Source of the DNA: Paguma larvata
Lineage: Eukaryota > Chordata > Mammalia > Carnivora > Viverridae
Direction of reading: 5' to 3'
Length of the DNA stretch: 64,000 nucleotides
NCBI GenBank assembly: GCA_030068075.1
Contig: CM057829.1
Coordinates: 81,031,132 to 81,095,131 of the forward strand
The position numbers and the translations under genes are program-made. The notes beneath the pieces were generated by a model. The model was not told where the DNA came from and did not search any database. It saw nothing but the letters and a program-made list of their open reading frames with translations. Positions 32,622 to 44,453 of this stretch are shown here, one piece after another. Each line of letters begins with the position of its first letter. The first letter of the stretch is position 1.

Positions 32622-33012
32622 CCACTATAGACTAAATTGTATTCACTCTCCCCACCAATTCATGTACTGAAGTTTTAACCTCCAATGTCACTATATTTGG
32701 AGACAGAGCCTTTAAAGGAGTAACTCAGGTAAATGAGTCAACAAAAGTGGGGTCCTACTCCAATATGACTGGTGTTCCTATAAGAAGAGGAAGAGACCTG
32801 GGGATGTATGAACACAGAGAAAAAAGGCCACGTGAGGACCCAGAGAGGAGGCCGTGATCTTCGCGGCAAGGAAAGAGGCCTCAGGAGAAATCAACCTTGC
32901 TGACAGCTTAATCTCAGACTTCCAGCCTCCAAAACTCTGAGAAATAAATGTTTGTTGTTTAAGCCACCCAGTCTATGGTATTTTGTTATGCGGTCTTAGC
33001 AAACTAATACAG
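32622..33012 (+). mobile_element. MLT1-like solo LTR, sense, near full length
   Basis: Full MaLR-type LTR text: 'tatagactaaattgtattcactctccccacc' (about 32625-32655), 'tataagaagaggaagagacc' near 32779-32798, 'ccacgtgaggacccagagagg', 'cagacttccagcctccaaaactctgagaaataaatg' (32916-32951), 'gtttaagccacccagtctatggtattttgttatg' (32957-32990), ending 'aaactaatacag'. The 'gagaaataaa' part holds the likely polyadenylation signal of the ancient LTR. No internal region or second LTR is nearby. Confidence 0.82.
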
Positions 33013-33087
33013 GTATCATTACTTCTATGCACTACAGGTTTTACTTTAAACTGACAGTTATATTCTTTACATTTTACATATGAGTGC

Positions 33088-33294
33088 TTTTTTTTTTTTC
33101 AAGTTTATTTATTTTGAGAGAGAGACAGAGCAGGGAAGGGGCAGAGAAAGAGAGGGAGAGAGAGAATCCCAAGCAGGATCCATGCTCTCAGTGCAGAGCC
33201 CGACATGGAGCTGGAACCCAGGAACTGTGAGATCATGACCTGAGCCAGAGTCAAGAGTTGGGTCCTTAACCAACGGAGCCACCCAGGCACCCCG
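33088..33294 (-). mobile_element. Felid-type CAN-SINE, antisense
   Basis: The T-rich end at 33088-33099 is the tail, and the head ends at 33293 (reverse of 'gagccacccaggcacccc'). The flanks ttacatatgagtgc (33074-33087) and ttacttatgagttc (33295-33308) are a target-site duplication with two mismatches. Confidence 0.92.
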
Positions 33295-33384
33295 TTACTT
33301 ATGAGTTCTTAAAGAGAAAACAGCAATATCATTTTAGGGCATAACATGAAAGGAATCTTGAATGTGATCTACTTCAAAAATCTT

Positions 33385-33505
33385 TTTTTTTTTTATGTAT
33401 GAATTAACTATGGCTCAGAGAGATTCAGTGATGTACCCAACATCAGAGAACTACTTAGTGGCAAATTTGGAACTAGACCATACATGCCCTATTTCAAATC
33501 CAGCC
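33385..33505 (-). mobile_element. MIR fragment, antisense
   Basis: 'aactatggctcagagagattcagtgatgtacccaacatcagagaactacttagtggcaaatttggaactag' (about 33407-33477) follows the reverse MIR core. It is a partial and diverged copy. The 63-codon open frame over it is incidental. Confidence 0.65.
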
Positions 33506-33857
33506 AGAAATAATGCAAGTTGCTTACTGTTTTTTAGACTCTTTCACATAATTTTCAGTGATAAGAAAAGAGATATCATTTCATAATAGCTCACTTCTTG
33601 CAGTAATGTGGTCATTTCTAGTCATGGGTTCTCCAGGGACACATCATACAGCTAATGGTTCCTGAAATGCATGGAATGTTTCTTTTCTTTTAAAAATTTG
33701 TGTGATTGTTTCATAAGTTATGATTACTTTACAAAAACCCTAGGACCACTCTTTTTTAATCCTTCAAAAGTAATTTTCTCTTAGAAGTAATTTGATTTAA
33801 TTTAAACTGGCACTTCCAAGTGGAAGTATTTTTTCAACAAACTGCTTGTCATTAAAT

Positions 33858-34034
33858 ATTTTTTTTAATGTTTATTTATTTACACGAGGGAGAGAGAGAG
33901 AGACAGAAAGAGGATCTGAAGAGGGCTCTGTGCTGAGAGCGGAGAGCCCAGTGAGGGGCTCGAATTAGCAAACTGTGAGATCTCGACCTGAGTGGAAGTC
34001 AGACTCTTATCCGACTGAGCCACCCAGGTGTCCC
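33858..34034 (-). mobile_element. Felid-type CAN-SINE, antisense, CT part shortened
   Basis: Head at the right (reverse of 'gagccacccaggtgtccc', ending 34034), middle block with changes ('gtgagatctcgacctgag') and a T-rich tail end at 33858-33878. It is shorter than other copies because the CT-rich segment is reduced. No clear duplication. Confidence 0.88.
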
Positions 34035-35339
34035 AAAATAGGTTGTTGATACTATGTCATCAAATGACGATGTAGGATATAATTAGTCCTTTCAAAATGT
34101 CTTGCCTTTTAATAATAAAAATATACATGTTCGATGTGCTTGCCTAAAAGATGCATGAAAAGCACTGTATCTTTATAAATATTTTCTTAGCAAGCAGAAA
34201 AGTCCATTAATCTACAGCCAATTGCAAAGAAACTGTCTTCATCCATGGGGTCATTGGAGTAGCATCCTAAATGTATTTCAGGACTTAAAGAAATGAAAAA
34301 TGGCCCCGTTTACTCCTATTAGCTTGCCTTATTTTCTTAAACTACTCATATCCTTTATTATACTCATCGATCAAGGCTTGCCTACAGTTACAAAGTGGAA
34401 ATAAAAAAGCACTGAAGCAAATGGGGAGAAAATAGTGAACTTGGCCTCCCCTTTATCATTTTATCTGAGGCTGTAAGTATGAAGGAGTTATGAATCTCTG
34501 AAAATAACCCTTCTTCAATTCACATGTAGCTCCTGGGGAAAGTCTGTAAAGGAGTAGTGATCTGATTCATACGCCTGAATAAAAAGGAAAATCTTTGCGA
34601 AATAGTTAATTGATCAATTTCACATATTTGTTTTTGAGAGCTGAGCATAAGGCTGGAAATAAATCCAGTCCTGGGGCACTAGCACCCATGAGTCAGCCGG
34701 GCTCACTTTATCGTGTATAACTCGTTTGGTGTCCTTGTGGAATCTGTCATCTGTCATATTTTTATCCAAACCATTAACCATACTGGTAGATAACAATTAC
34801 ATCCCATAAAACAACTTGTGCAACCTACATGGGCACTGAAACTCTATGCCATTCTCGTACAGCAGACAGATATATATACGTATGTATGAAAGTATGTACG
34901 CAACACGACCTGCCCTCCCTCAGTACCCACCTATGTGGATCACTGGGGTACACGCTGGTGCTCTTCCTGCTGAAAAGGTTCCCTGTGTAAAAGGCGCTCT
35001 TGCTTTTAGCTCTTAGTTCAGAGCTTGCAGGTTACCTTTGCGATCATTCTTTGTCAAATCTTTGCTGTAGACTGCTAGAGATTCGAGATTTTTGAACTCT
35101 ATATAAGGACTCCAAAATCATATCTGATTTCATCTGAGACTCCATTTCACCTGACTTTCCCACTCCCTGTTCTTTGGATACCTAGAAAAAGACAAGCTCA
35201 CTTTCTTTTTAAAAACCTTGAATTTATGGTTCTTTCTACTGGAACCATCTGTCTTGCTATTCAGGGTTCTGCCATATGTCACCTCTGTGAGAGAACGCTG
35301 CTGACCAGCAAGCTATAGCAGTTCCTTCTTACCTGCGTT
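34035..35339. other. Unassigned DNA
   Basis: Nothing is recognised except an irregular TATG/TACG patch at 34870-34902. Confidence 0.45.
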
Positions 35340-35565
35340 TATGTTTTAATTTATTTTTTGTCTTAACAGTACCTACCACTATCTCAATTTATCTTAGTCA
35401 TTTATTTTTTACTTACTTGTATCCCCCAATTATATAAATTCTAAGAGAACAGAATCTTGACTTATCTATTCGTTGCTATGTCTACATGACCATGAGCATT
35501 GTCAGGCACATAATAGATATTCAATAACGTAAGGCAATGAATTCGTGTCATGTAATGAATAAGTT
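35340..35565 (+). mobile_element. L2 3' end, sense
   Basis: The order 'atataaattctaagagaacagaatcttgacttatctattcgttgctatgtctacatgaccatgagcattgtcaggcacataatagatattcaataacg' (35433-35530) follows the L2 3' UTR consensus. That consensus ends in 'cagtgcctggcacatagtaggtgctcaataaat'. No coding part is present. Confidence 0.6.
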
Positions 35566-35924
35566 GATGACAGATACTTTGGAAACTCTCTGGACTCTCG
35601 TATCCTGATAAAACTTAGAAAATTTCCTCAATGTTCTTATATGTGTCCTTCCGAAATGGCTATTGTATGCACATGACTTGTTTTTAAAGAGTTGCCAAAA
35701 ACTCTAATATTCTCTAATTTTCTGCTGTGAAAATAACAGAACCAGGTTTTCTGACTTTTAGAGGATGTTAGGGTTTCTTGTTCTGTCCTTTAGAGTTAAT
35801 TATGTCCCTTTTTATTTCTAGGACACTCGTAGAAAAGTTCCAAAATCATTTTTATTTTAAAGCAATTTATTGTATAATGAATATGAAGATATTTAATTAA
35901 AGAAAATATAGAAAAATGTACAAC

Positions 35925-36100
35925 AGGAGAACCTGGGTGACTCTTGATTTTGGCTCAGGTCATGATCTCACAGTTTGTGGGTTTGAGCCCCATGTTGGGC
36001 TCTGCACTGACAGCACGGAGCCTGCTTGGGATTCTGTCTCTTTCCTTCTCTCGCTGCCCCTTCCCTGCTCTCTCTCTCAAAATAAATAAGTAAAAACTTT
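35925..36100 (+). mobile_element. Felid-type CAN-SINE, sense, internally deleted
   Basis: Head 'aggagaacctgggtgactc', followed directly by 'ttgattttggctcaggtcatgatctcacag', so about 20 bp of the tRNA-like part, including most of the A box, is missing. The tail is 'caaaataaataagtaaaaacttt'. The flanks aaaaatgtacaac (35912-35924) and aaaaacgtgcaac (36101-36113) differ at two positions. Confidence 0.9.
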
Positions 36101-36113
36101 AAAAACGTGCAAC

Positions 36114-38425
36114 TGAAAGTAAAAGTAATATATATTGGAGCTATCCAAAAACAACTCTTGTACATTTTTATAGATTTGACAAACATTTCTTTCCACACAC
36201 GTGTATATATACTTTTTAGTTAAAGCAAAAACAAATAAATGCAGAAACAAACGTGTTGTCTCCTGACCTCCCAATTCCTAGTTGGGAAGTAAAGTGGAAT
36301 CCATTTCTCCAGTCATCAAGATTTACAGAATCACCCCTTGTAGGCAGAGGGTGCGTAGGAAGCATAGAGCAGATAGGGAGACTTTGTTTTAGTAGCTTCG
36401 GGGGCTCCCAAGGAGTTCTGTCTGCCTTATCCTTTCAGGGGAGAAACAGCGATACCTATAACAGATTCCGTAAGATAAAACAGTGATTGCAGGCACTGGA
36501 TATGTTCCTTAGAGAGAAAATTGAAGCATCTTTCTTTTATTGTTCTAAATAGTGCAACGTTAGCTAAAGACTACCAAGTGCTCTAGAACTGGGCTCATCT
36601 GCCCAAACAGTTTGTTAGTCTATATAGATGATATAACTAAAAGGTAATGACACACTGATATTTAACACCAAGTTTGCACCAGAAGTCAAATTATTGCTCT
36701 GTAACTGTGCTGAATTATCATGCTTTCAACTTTTGGCCTCTAGGTTTTGTACTTGTAGGGCTCCTGGTAAGAATCAGATGCTACCTTCAGGCTGGTCAAT
36801 TGAGAAGCATTTAATGCAAGGATTCTTTACAAACATGGGGGTAGGGGTTCAAGAAAATCCTTTAGGCATGGGCTGGTAAGAGGATGGGTCACCAAGATAG
36901 ACTTGAAACAGAATCACCTGTATGAAGGTTTCCTGACAAAACTGTGGACCTGGTCCATATCTAACATTTGTGGAGCCCTAAGCAAGAGTAAAAATAATGG
37001 CCTACAAATCACGTATCTAAATATTTAAATTATAAATCAGGCTAACCAAAAGAGAAATAATAAATATCTGTCCTCAATGACTATATCTTCATAATAACAT
37101 GGAAGGTCATATTTGCATTTCGGATTCTCAGACTCCGTGAAATTTTGCACTGACACACTGCAGTCTGAAGGACAAGCCAGCTCACAGCTTCCTCCACCTC
37201 ATACCCCTCCTTTTCACACCAAAAGGTATTTTTAATCACGTGTGGTCACCCCAATCCATATTACCCAACTCCGTCTCCACCTTGACCTCCATCCCCCAAA
37301 GAGCCATACAGTTGATTTCAGACCCATTTCACCAGGAAACGCTGGGGACTTATGTACCAAGAACAGGTCTAGAATGTACAGACTGGACTCTGGGTGCGCA
37401 TGTCCCCTTGGCTTACACATCCCTTGCTCTGTGGAAAGTGGCAATGCCAGAGAAGGGCTAGAACAAGGGCCTCTTCTTCTCCCCATATTGCCATGGCCCA
37501 GCTATCCCCTGCTTTTTGAAATTTCGAGTTATGCCACTTTGCTTTTACAAAAGACCTACATCGGTTCCTATCTTGGTTGACTGAAAGAAATCTGAAGAGG
37601 ATTTTTGCTTTTTTTAAAAAAAAGGCAAAGTGAAAATAGCACTCTAGCTAGCAAGCTGGAGGTCGTGCACACCCCAAGAAGCAAGAGTGGCACCCCGAGC
37701 TCCGTCCCCGGTTACTGCACTTGGTGTCTCTGAGTCAAGCTGCCCGAGCTTGAACCGCCTCTGTAAGCATCTGTGCTTTATCTCAATTTATTTTGTGCAT
37801 CTGTTAGCAAGATGTGTCCTAAAGTATTGGAAAAGTCTAAGAAAGGCTATTTGGGGGGGCTGGGAACACTAAAATGTTTGGGCTTTTTTTTTTTTCCTTG
37901 AAATTAATGGTAATTGCATCTTTGCCCTAGGTCGGTTTGGCTTCCCAAAGGTTTCCTAAGGAAGGCTCCACATTTGTATAGCAGGGGAAACATGTATTAC
38001 TGTAGATTTCAATAAAGAGCCACCTTCGTCTTATATCAAGAGAACACCTGGAGAATGAAATTCCTTTCTCACTTTCCTCCTTCCCTCCTCTTCTCCCAGG
38101 TATCACTGCCCCCCTCCCTGTTGGCCCAATCACTGGAAAGCCGGAGGCAAAAGCACCCTCTGAGGACGTGTGTCTGAATGGTCACACACACCTCCACACA
38201 GCAGGTAGAGAAGAGAGAAGCTGGACTTACAGGGGCAAACTGAATATTTCCAGCCCTGGTAATAAGTAATTTAGGGGACCGTCTAATGACCTAAGGAAGA
38301 AATAATTGTAACAAATGGACCTTTGTTTCGGAAGCCCTGCCAATCCCTACATATATACACTCCTATGAAGAGCATCTTGTAAATAAAATGTTCTACTTAA
38401 GATTATTTTTTAAGGATCTATTCAT
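36114..38425. other. Unassigned DNA
   Basis: No repeat or exon is recognised in 2.3 kb. Several short open frames (36253-36486, 37232-37580) overlap on both strands and show no domain. T runs occur at 37606 and 37886. Part of 36760-36960 may be an old repeat, but I cannot place it. Confidence 0.4.
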
Positions 38426-38429
38426 TAAA

Positions 38430-38715
38430 GGTTTTCTTACGTAGAGTGCCGTAACAGCCTTCTGTCTGGTCCCCTGAGCTCTGCTCCTGGCCCTTTCAAA
38501 TCTTTTCTCCACTCTGCACAATGGCCAGAGTGATCTTCAAACTTAAATTAGATTACATCACTCCTGTTTTCAAAATACTTACACGGCTTCCATTAGCACT
38601 TAGGATAAAATATAAATCCTTGCTGTGGCCAGCGGAGTGCTGTGTAATCTGGCTCCCGTCCTCTCTTTGCCCCAGGCTCCAAATTCACCTGATGCCCCTC
38701 TTCTTATGACTTGCT
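38430..38715 (+). mobile_element. L2 fragment, sense (late ORF2 and 3' region)
   Basis: 'atggccagagtgatcttcaaacttaaattagattacatcactcctgttttcaaaatacttacacggcttccattagcacttaggataaaatataaatcc' (38521-38619), then 'gtaatctggctcccgtcctctctttgccccaggctcc', follows the L2 consensus closely in order. The 62-codon open frame starting MARVIFKLKLDYITP is an L2 relic and not a host gene. Confidence 0.78.
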
Positions 38716-39050
38716 CCTTTCTGACCGTACAAAATATTGTTTTCAAGGTTTCTAAAAGTTCACAGCTCTTTCTTGCAAGTCAAAAATGAAAGATGAGCAA
38801 GCGTAAATCAAAAGAAGAGAGCCAGGAACAGTACAACCAGCCTGCGGAGCACATCTGAGGTCAGCCTTGTGATCAGAATGCGACTTCATCCTCCTCCCCC
38901 AGTTCTTTTGAATTTCAGTCAATGAGAATAAATATTTCCCCAGATGAGGATTTGGGCAGGTCTTGAACTTTTCCAGTCACTCTCAGATATTAATTTTTTT
39001 CTGGTTGTTTATAGTAGTGGATAAGACCTTATTTCAGTAGTTAAAATGCC
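38716..39050. other. Unassigned DNA
   Basis: Nothing is recognised. Confidence 0.5.
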
Positions 39051-39051
39051 C

Positions 39052-39575
39052 TGTCCCATGTGTACCAGTCAGGATTTCACCAAAGAAACAGAATTAGTGG
39101 GAGATCTATCTATATCTATATCTATATCTATATCTATATCTATATCTATATTTATATCTACATCTGTATCTATTCTATCTGTATCATCTGTATCTATAAC
39201 TATATCTATATATTTACTATATGTAGTAAAGAGTTACCGTAAGGAGTTGGCCTGCATAATTGTGGATTCTGGCGAAGCACCTCCAAAGTCTACAGAGTAG
39301 GCCAACAGGAAAGGCAGACAGACAGGAGCTGACCCTCCCATCCACAGGCAAAGCTTTTGATTGCTCAGGAAAACCTCAGCTCTGCCCTTGAGATCTTTCA
39401 ACCAATTGGCTCGGATCCACTCAGATTATTGAGTATCTTAAAGTCAGCAAATTGTACTCTTTAATTACATTCTGCAAAGTGCATTCACAGAAACATCTAG
39501 ATTAGTATCCTATTGAATAACTGAGGGCTATACTCTAGCCAAGTTGAGACATAAAACTGACCATCACACCATATA
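39052..39575 (+). repeat. Old interspersed repeat, family B, copy 3, with microsatellite
   Basis: The fullest of the three family B copies. The 5' part is 'aggatttcaccaaagaaacagaattag', then the microsatellite, then 'gagttggcctgcataattgtggattctgg', 'ttcaaccaattggctcggatccactcag', and the 3' end 'ttgagacataaaactgaccatcacacc'. The 3' end is equivalent to that of copies at 5050-5447 and 6555-6740. An AT-rich simple repeat at this internal position is typical of this family as I remember it. Confidence 0.65.
39102..39217. repeat. (TATCTA)n-type microsatellite
   Basis: About ten TATCTA/TCTATA units, then interrupted variants (TATCTG, TATCAT). The pure 5' half suggests active length change. Open frames over it with alternating Ser/Ile or Tyr/Ile reflect the repeat. 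Confidence 0.95.
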
Positions 39576-40589
39576 AGAGCCAAAAATCCAAACTTAGTTT
39601 GTGGCCAATCTTCTCCTCTCCCAAGTTGGGCCCTGCCAACAGAAGCTCCCCCTTTTGATACGACTACTCCCATTCTCTCCTGCTCACCTCTTCTCACACT
39701 CTCTTCCTCTGTGGCTTTCAACTTCATCCATCAAAATGTTTTTTTTTTTGTTTGTTTGTTTTGTATGGTTAATATTTTGTAAAACTTCTTTAGCTGTTCT
39801 AAAATTAAATTCATAGATGATATGACTTATCTTACTACATAATTGAAAAAAATAAAATATCCTAATTGTAATATAAAAGCAAAATAATAGAAAATGTATC
39901 TGTATTAAATACAACATAATGAAATATGTCAATGCTTGGGCTTAGCCTCACTAGAATTTATAATGAGGAAATCATGGGGTTGGGGAACTGTGAGCTATCA
40001 CAGTAAATGTGACAGCTCCAAATACAGACTGACGTCTGGAGTGTTATACAGGTGTATCATTAAATATCATGAGTAGCACCGAGGTGGTGGGATGAATCTG
40101 TTTCAAACTTACTAGAGTATCTTAATTTCTATTAATCGCTTTCATATTAATGCCTCAATTGAAATTGACACAGAGTCATTCTCGGTTCTGCCTTTTTCCC
40201 TGCACATTTGTAATGTAACTTTCAAAAAGTTGCCTCCAATTATAGCGTGACAGAACAGCATGTTCAGAACAGGACATGGTCAGATTAAATATATGTAAGG
40301 ATGTATATAGATCTCATACCTGGGACTAAAACAGAGCCAATGTGACTGGAACACAGAGAAACATACAGGACATGATGCAAGATGGACCAAAGACATAGTG
40401 AGGGCTTACTTACATAGACTCATTCAGGCCATATCAAGGTGTTTTCTTCATCCAAATGATCAAAAGTGCCTTCGAAGTGTTTTTACTAAGTACGTGACAC
40501 GAAGAGATTTAAATTTCAAGAATGTAATTCTGCTTGTATATGGATAACAGATTGTGAGGAGCTGCACCTCGAACAGTGAGCCACCTTTT
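39576..40589. other. Unassigned DNA
   Basis: No element is recognised. A T-rich run lies at 39737-39760. Confidence 0.45.
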
Positions 40590-42010
40590 GGCGTCATTGA
40601 AATGAGAAGTGATACTCTAGACTAGGGTGGTAGTGACAGACATGGAGAAGGTGGACAGATACTTTCAGCAAGTGATACTTTGAAGATTAAAGAGAAAAAC
40701 CTTGGTGACAGATTGGATTTGGGGCACAAAAAGGGCAGTCAAAATGACTCGTAGGTTTTGGGCTTGAACAACTAGACGGTTAGTGGTTCCATCAGTGAGG
40801 AAGGAAACATTGGGGTGTGCCCAGATGTTGTAAAAGTGTGGGTAGGAGATCATAAATTGAGGTTTAGATTTTAGGGTATGGATATGAAGTACTTTCTACA
40901 TAGACATGTTGAAAAATCAAAGCAGTGAATTTGAAATGTGTGTGTGTAGGAGAGAATTAGCAAACGAGGTTGCCTTGGGACAGAGTATAGACTGAGAAGA
41001 GAGGAGAATCCTATTGAGTATTGTGAAACACCAGCATTAAATGGCTAAGTAGAAAAAATGCTCCAAAGGAGGCAGGGAATGCACACAAGCAGAGAGCTAA
41101 GAGGAATATAAGAAACATGCAATGCCATGGAAACCAAGAGAGGAGAGAATGTTATTGGAGGCAGTGAGAAGCATGGGACTGGAGAGCCTCAATTCTAAAC
41201 AGTGCTTCATGAGATTAGCTCTGAGTGGAATCACAGATAAGTTGGAACTGGGGGGAATGTATAGTTAAGTTGAGACTTTTTTTTTTTAATGGGGGAAAAA
41301 TCTTCGAGAGAGAGAAGTAAAATATCAAAAGGGAAAATGTCCAATGCCTCAGTTCACTCCTAAGAAAGTGAGAGGGGAATTAGTTTTAAATACTAGGAAG
41401 AGACTCTTTTGTAGCAATAAACAGTAAGAAATAGAAGATGAGTGCCATTGTGTAGGCCTGCATTTTTAGTATCGAGAAGATAAAGATTTAATGTGATGGC
41501 TTATATGTTTTTTTTTTCTAATTTGAACTAAAATATGTATTGAGTGTGAAGTGGTAGAAGGGAGAAGGAAGATCTGAGATGAAAGGAGAAGGTTTGAAAT
41601 GCAATAGGACAAGCAGTTGAGTTTAAGGGCCTATTGGAGTTTTTCTATCATAAATGCACAGGGGACCAAAACACATAGATCTTCCTCTAGTAGCAGTCAA
41701 AGCTCAGGAGCAGGTGGGGTGGGGGGGTGGGGATGAAGAGGAGTTCTGAGAGGTCTGCCTTGCAACTAGAAGACAGAGGGACAGGGAGTTAAGGTATTCA
41801 CCAAAGGTACATTGAAGTAATGCACATGAGATATAAGCAGGAAAATTAAGAAAGTGAATAAAAAAGGACAAAGAAAGGAGAAGGTAACATCAACTTGACC
41901 TTCATGAGGTCAAAGAGGGGTCAGAGTGAGGGAAGTTGAACACATCAACTGGGAGGGGAAGAGGTTGTAGAGGGAGCTTGGGAAAACCTTATTTAGAGAG
42001 GTCCCTTGAC
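40590..42010 (+). repeat. Old interspersed repeat, family A, copy 3 (downstream part)
   Basis: It follows the downstream part of the ancient repeat seen at 4181-5035: 'ctagggtggtagtgacagacatggagaaggtggacagatac' near 40623-40663, 'agattggatttggggcac', 'gtcaaaatgactcgtaggttttgggcttgaacaac' and 'atgttgaaaaatcaaag', then later 'agagaggagagaatgttattggaggcagtgagaagcatggg'. The sequence is decayed and the right edge is an estimate. T runs near 41277 and 41511 and a G-rich patch at 41715-41733 lie inside. Confidence 0.55.
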
Positions 42011-42525
42011 TCCCTAATACAAACTGAGTACCTCTTAAATGTTAAGCTCTTGCAGTGCTTTTTTAATTTCAATTAATTTTTAAAATTTTAATTACACTAT
42101 AGCTAACATACAGTGTTATATTAGTTTCAGGTGTACAATATAGTGATTCAACAATCCCATATATTACTCAGTGCTCATCATGGTAAGTGTGCTGTTAATC
42201 CCCTTCACCTATTTCATCCATTCCCCCACCCACTTCCCCTCTGGCAACCAAGGAACCATCTCTTTGTTCTCTATAGTGAAGAGTCTGGGGTTTTTTTTCT
42301 TTTTGTTTTTGTTTTTTGTTTTTTATTTTTTATTTTTGATTTGTCTCTTTTTCTTTTCCCTTTGTTCATTTGTTTTGCTTCTTAAATTCCACATATGAAT
42401 AAAATCATATGATATTGGGCTTTCTTTGACTGGTTTATCTCATTTAGCATGATATTCTCTAGATACATCGATGATGTTGCAAATGGCAAGATTTCATTCT
42501 TTTTATGACCAAAAATATTCTATTG

Positions 42526-42528
<3 letters not shown>

Positions 42529-42571
<43 letters not shown>

Positions 42572-42575
42572 CACC
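42529..42575. repeat. (AC)17 followed by AT repeats, inside L1
   Basis: A pure AC run at 42529-42562 passes into ATATAT. It lies within the antisense L1 at the same ORF2 position where the first L1 of this window carries TA repeats. Confidence 0.95.
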
Positions 42576-43009
42576 ACATCTTCTTTATTCAGTCATCAGT
42601 GGACGGACACTTGGGCTGCTTCCATAATTTGGCTATTGTAAATAGGGTGCAACAAACATAGGGGTGCATATATCACTTCAAATTAGTGTTTTCATATTCT
42701 TAGGGTAAATACCCAGTAGTGTGATTACTGGATCATATTATAGTTCTATTTTTAACTTTTTGAGGAAGCTCCATACTGTCTTCCACAGTGGCTGGACACA
42801 TTCCCACCAACAGTACACATGGGTTCCTTTTTCTCCACAGCCTTGAAAACACTTGTTGTTTCTTGAATTTTGCATTCTAGCCATTCTGACAGGTGTGAGG
42901 TGATATCTCATTGTGGCTTTGATTTGGATTCCCCTGATGATGAAATGCTGAGCATCTTCTCACATATCTGCATGTCTTCTTTGGAGAAATGTCTGTTTAT
43001 GTCTTCTGT

Positions 43010-43237
43010 CTATTTTTTAATTGGATTATTTATTTTCTGGCTGTTGAGTTGTATAAATTCTTTATATGTTCTGGATACTAACCCTTTATCAGATGCATCA
43101 TTTGCAAATATTTTCTCCCATTTGATAAGTTGTCTTTTAGTTTTGTTGGTTGCCTCCTTTGCTGTATAGAAGCTTTTTATTTTGATGCAGTCCCAATAGT
43201 CTATTTTTGTTTTTGTTTCCTTTGTCTCAGGAAACAT
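43010..43237 (-). pseudogene. L1 ORF2 C-terminal domain remnant, 75 open codons
   Basis: The minus-strand translation includes IKIKSFYTAKEATNKTKRQ and EKIFANDASDKGLVSRTYKE, followed by IQLNSQKINNPIKK. This is the region of L1 ORF2 protein downstream of the reverse transcriptase. It is a true-frame remnant inside the 1.8-kb antisense L1. Stops and frameshifts on both sides make it non-functional. Confidence 0.85.
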
Positions 43238-43969
43238 ATCTAGAAAGATGTTGTTACAGCTCGTGTCAGAGAAATTACTGCCTGTGCTCTTTTCTGGATG
43301 TTAAGGTTTCAGTTCTCACATTTAGATCCGTAATCCATTGTGAGTTTATTTTAGTGTATGGTATAAGAACGTGGTCTAGTTTCAGACTTTTGCCTGTAGC
43401 TGTCCAGTTTTCTCAGCACCATTTGTTGAAGAGACGGCCTTTTTCCCATTGCATATTCTCGGCTCCTTTGTTGAAGATTAATTGACCATATATTCGTGGG
43501 TTTATTTCTGGGCTTTCTATTCTGTTTCATTGATCTGTCTATTTTTGTGCCAGTACCATACTGCTTTGATTACTATAGCTTTTCAATATAACTTGAAGTC
43601 TGGAATTGTGATACCTCCAGTTTTGTTTTTCCTTTACAAGATTGCTTCGACTATTCAGGATCTTTTTTGTTTCCATACAAATTTTAAGGTTGTTTGTTCT
43701 AGTTCTGTGAAAAACGCTATTGGTATTTTGATAGAGATTGAATTAAATCTGTAGATTGCTTTGAGTAGTACCGACATTTTAATAACATTTGTTCTTCTAG
43801 TCCATATATGCTTTCATTAAGTTTTATATTTTTCCTTAATTGCTCTTATCAGGGTTTGCAGCGTTGTATGTGTATTTTTTTTAATTTAAGTTCTGTCATT
43901 CTTAATAGATCAAAAGATCCATCAAGATGGAAATAATATATTTTTAATTATTGTTTGTAATTTTTCACC

Positions 43970-44028
43970 TTTGAATATGGAGCTCAGTGCCAAACACATA
44001 GTAAGTGTTCAATAAACGCTACTGAATA
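43970..44028 (+). mobile_element. MIR or L2 3' end, sense
   Basis: 'gagctcagtgccaaacacatagtaagtgttcaataaacgctactgaa' matches the shared 3' end of MIR and L2. It is too short to say which. Confidence 0.55.
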
Positions 44029-44091
44029 ACTGAGTAGATTCTTTAATGTATTACAAATGTTGGGTCTCTGAGTCAAATAGGGTGACCTTAC

Positions 44092-44312
44092 TTGTTTTTT
44101 AAATTTTTTTAATGTTTATTTATTTTTGAGAGACGGAGCAGAGCATGAGCAGGGGAGGGGCAGAGAGAGAGAGGGAGAAGCAGAATCTGAAGCAGGCACC
44201 AGATTCTGAGCCGGCAGCACAGAGCCTGATATGGGGCTCGAACTCACCAACCATGAGATCATGACCTGAGCCTACGTTGGAGGCTTAACTGACTGAGCCA
44301 CCCAAGCACCCC
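44092..44312 (-). mobile_element. Felid-type CAN-SINE, antisense, with target-site duplication
   Basis: A complete copy: T-rich tail end at 44095-44130, CT part, middle block (reverse of 'catgagatcatgacctgagcc') and head ending 44312. The flanks agggtgacctta (44079-44090) and agagtgatctta (44313-44324) differ at two positions. Confidence 0.94.
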
Positions 44313-44453
44313 AGAGTGATCTTATTTTTTAAAGTCATTTATAACATCTTAAAATCCCATAGTAAAAATTTTGGTCAAATTTACCTTTCCACGACTAGTA
44401 TGTGTAAGGCCAACTTTACACACTGTCCGCATATGCTAAAGCTTCTTTATTCT

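Larger units (their letters stand above)
42065..43885 (-). mobile_element. LINE-1 3' fragment, antisense, 1.8 kb
   Basis: Reverse L1 from the 3' end ('agctaacatacagtgttatattagtttcaggtgtacaatatagtgattcaacaatcc' near 42102-42157) into ORF2. Landmarks are 'gatttggattcccctgatgatga' near 42920-42942, 'tttgatgcagtcccaatagtc' near 43181, 'catttgttgaagagacggcctttttcccattg' near 43421-43452 and 'ctgtgaaaaacgctattggtattttgatagagattgaattaaatctgtagattgctttg' near 43705-43763. It is 5' truncated and broken, and it is the longest L1 copy in the window. Plus-strand frames over it are shadows. Confidence 0.9.

Noticed and set aside
39102..39217. Regularly spaced repeat considered as an array such as CRISPR
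   Set aside because: Units are six bases with no spacers; it is a microsatellite in a mammalian genome.
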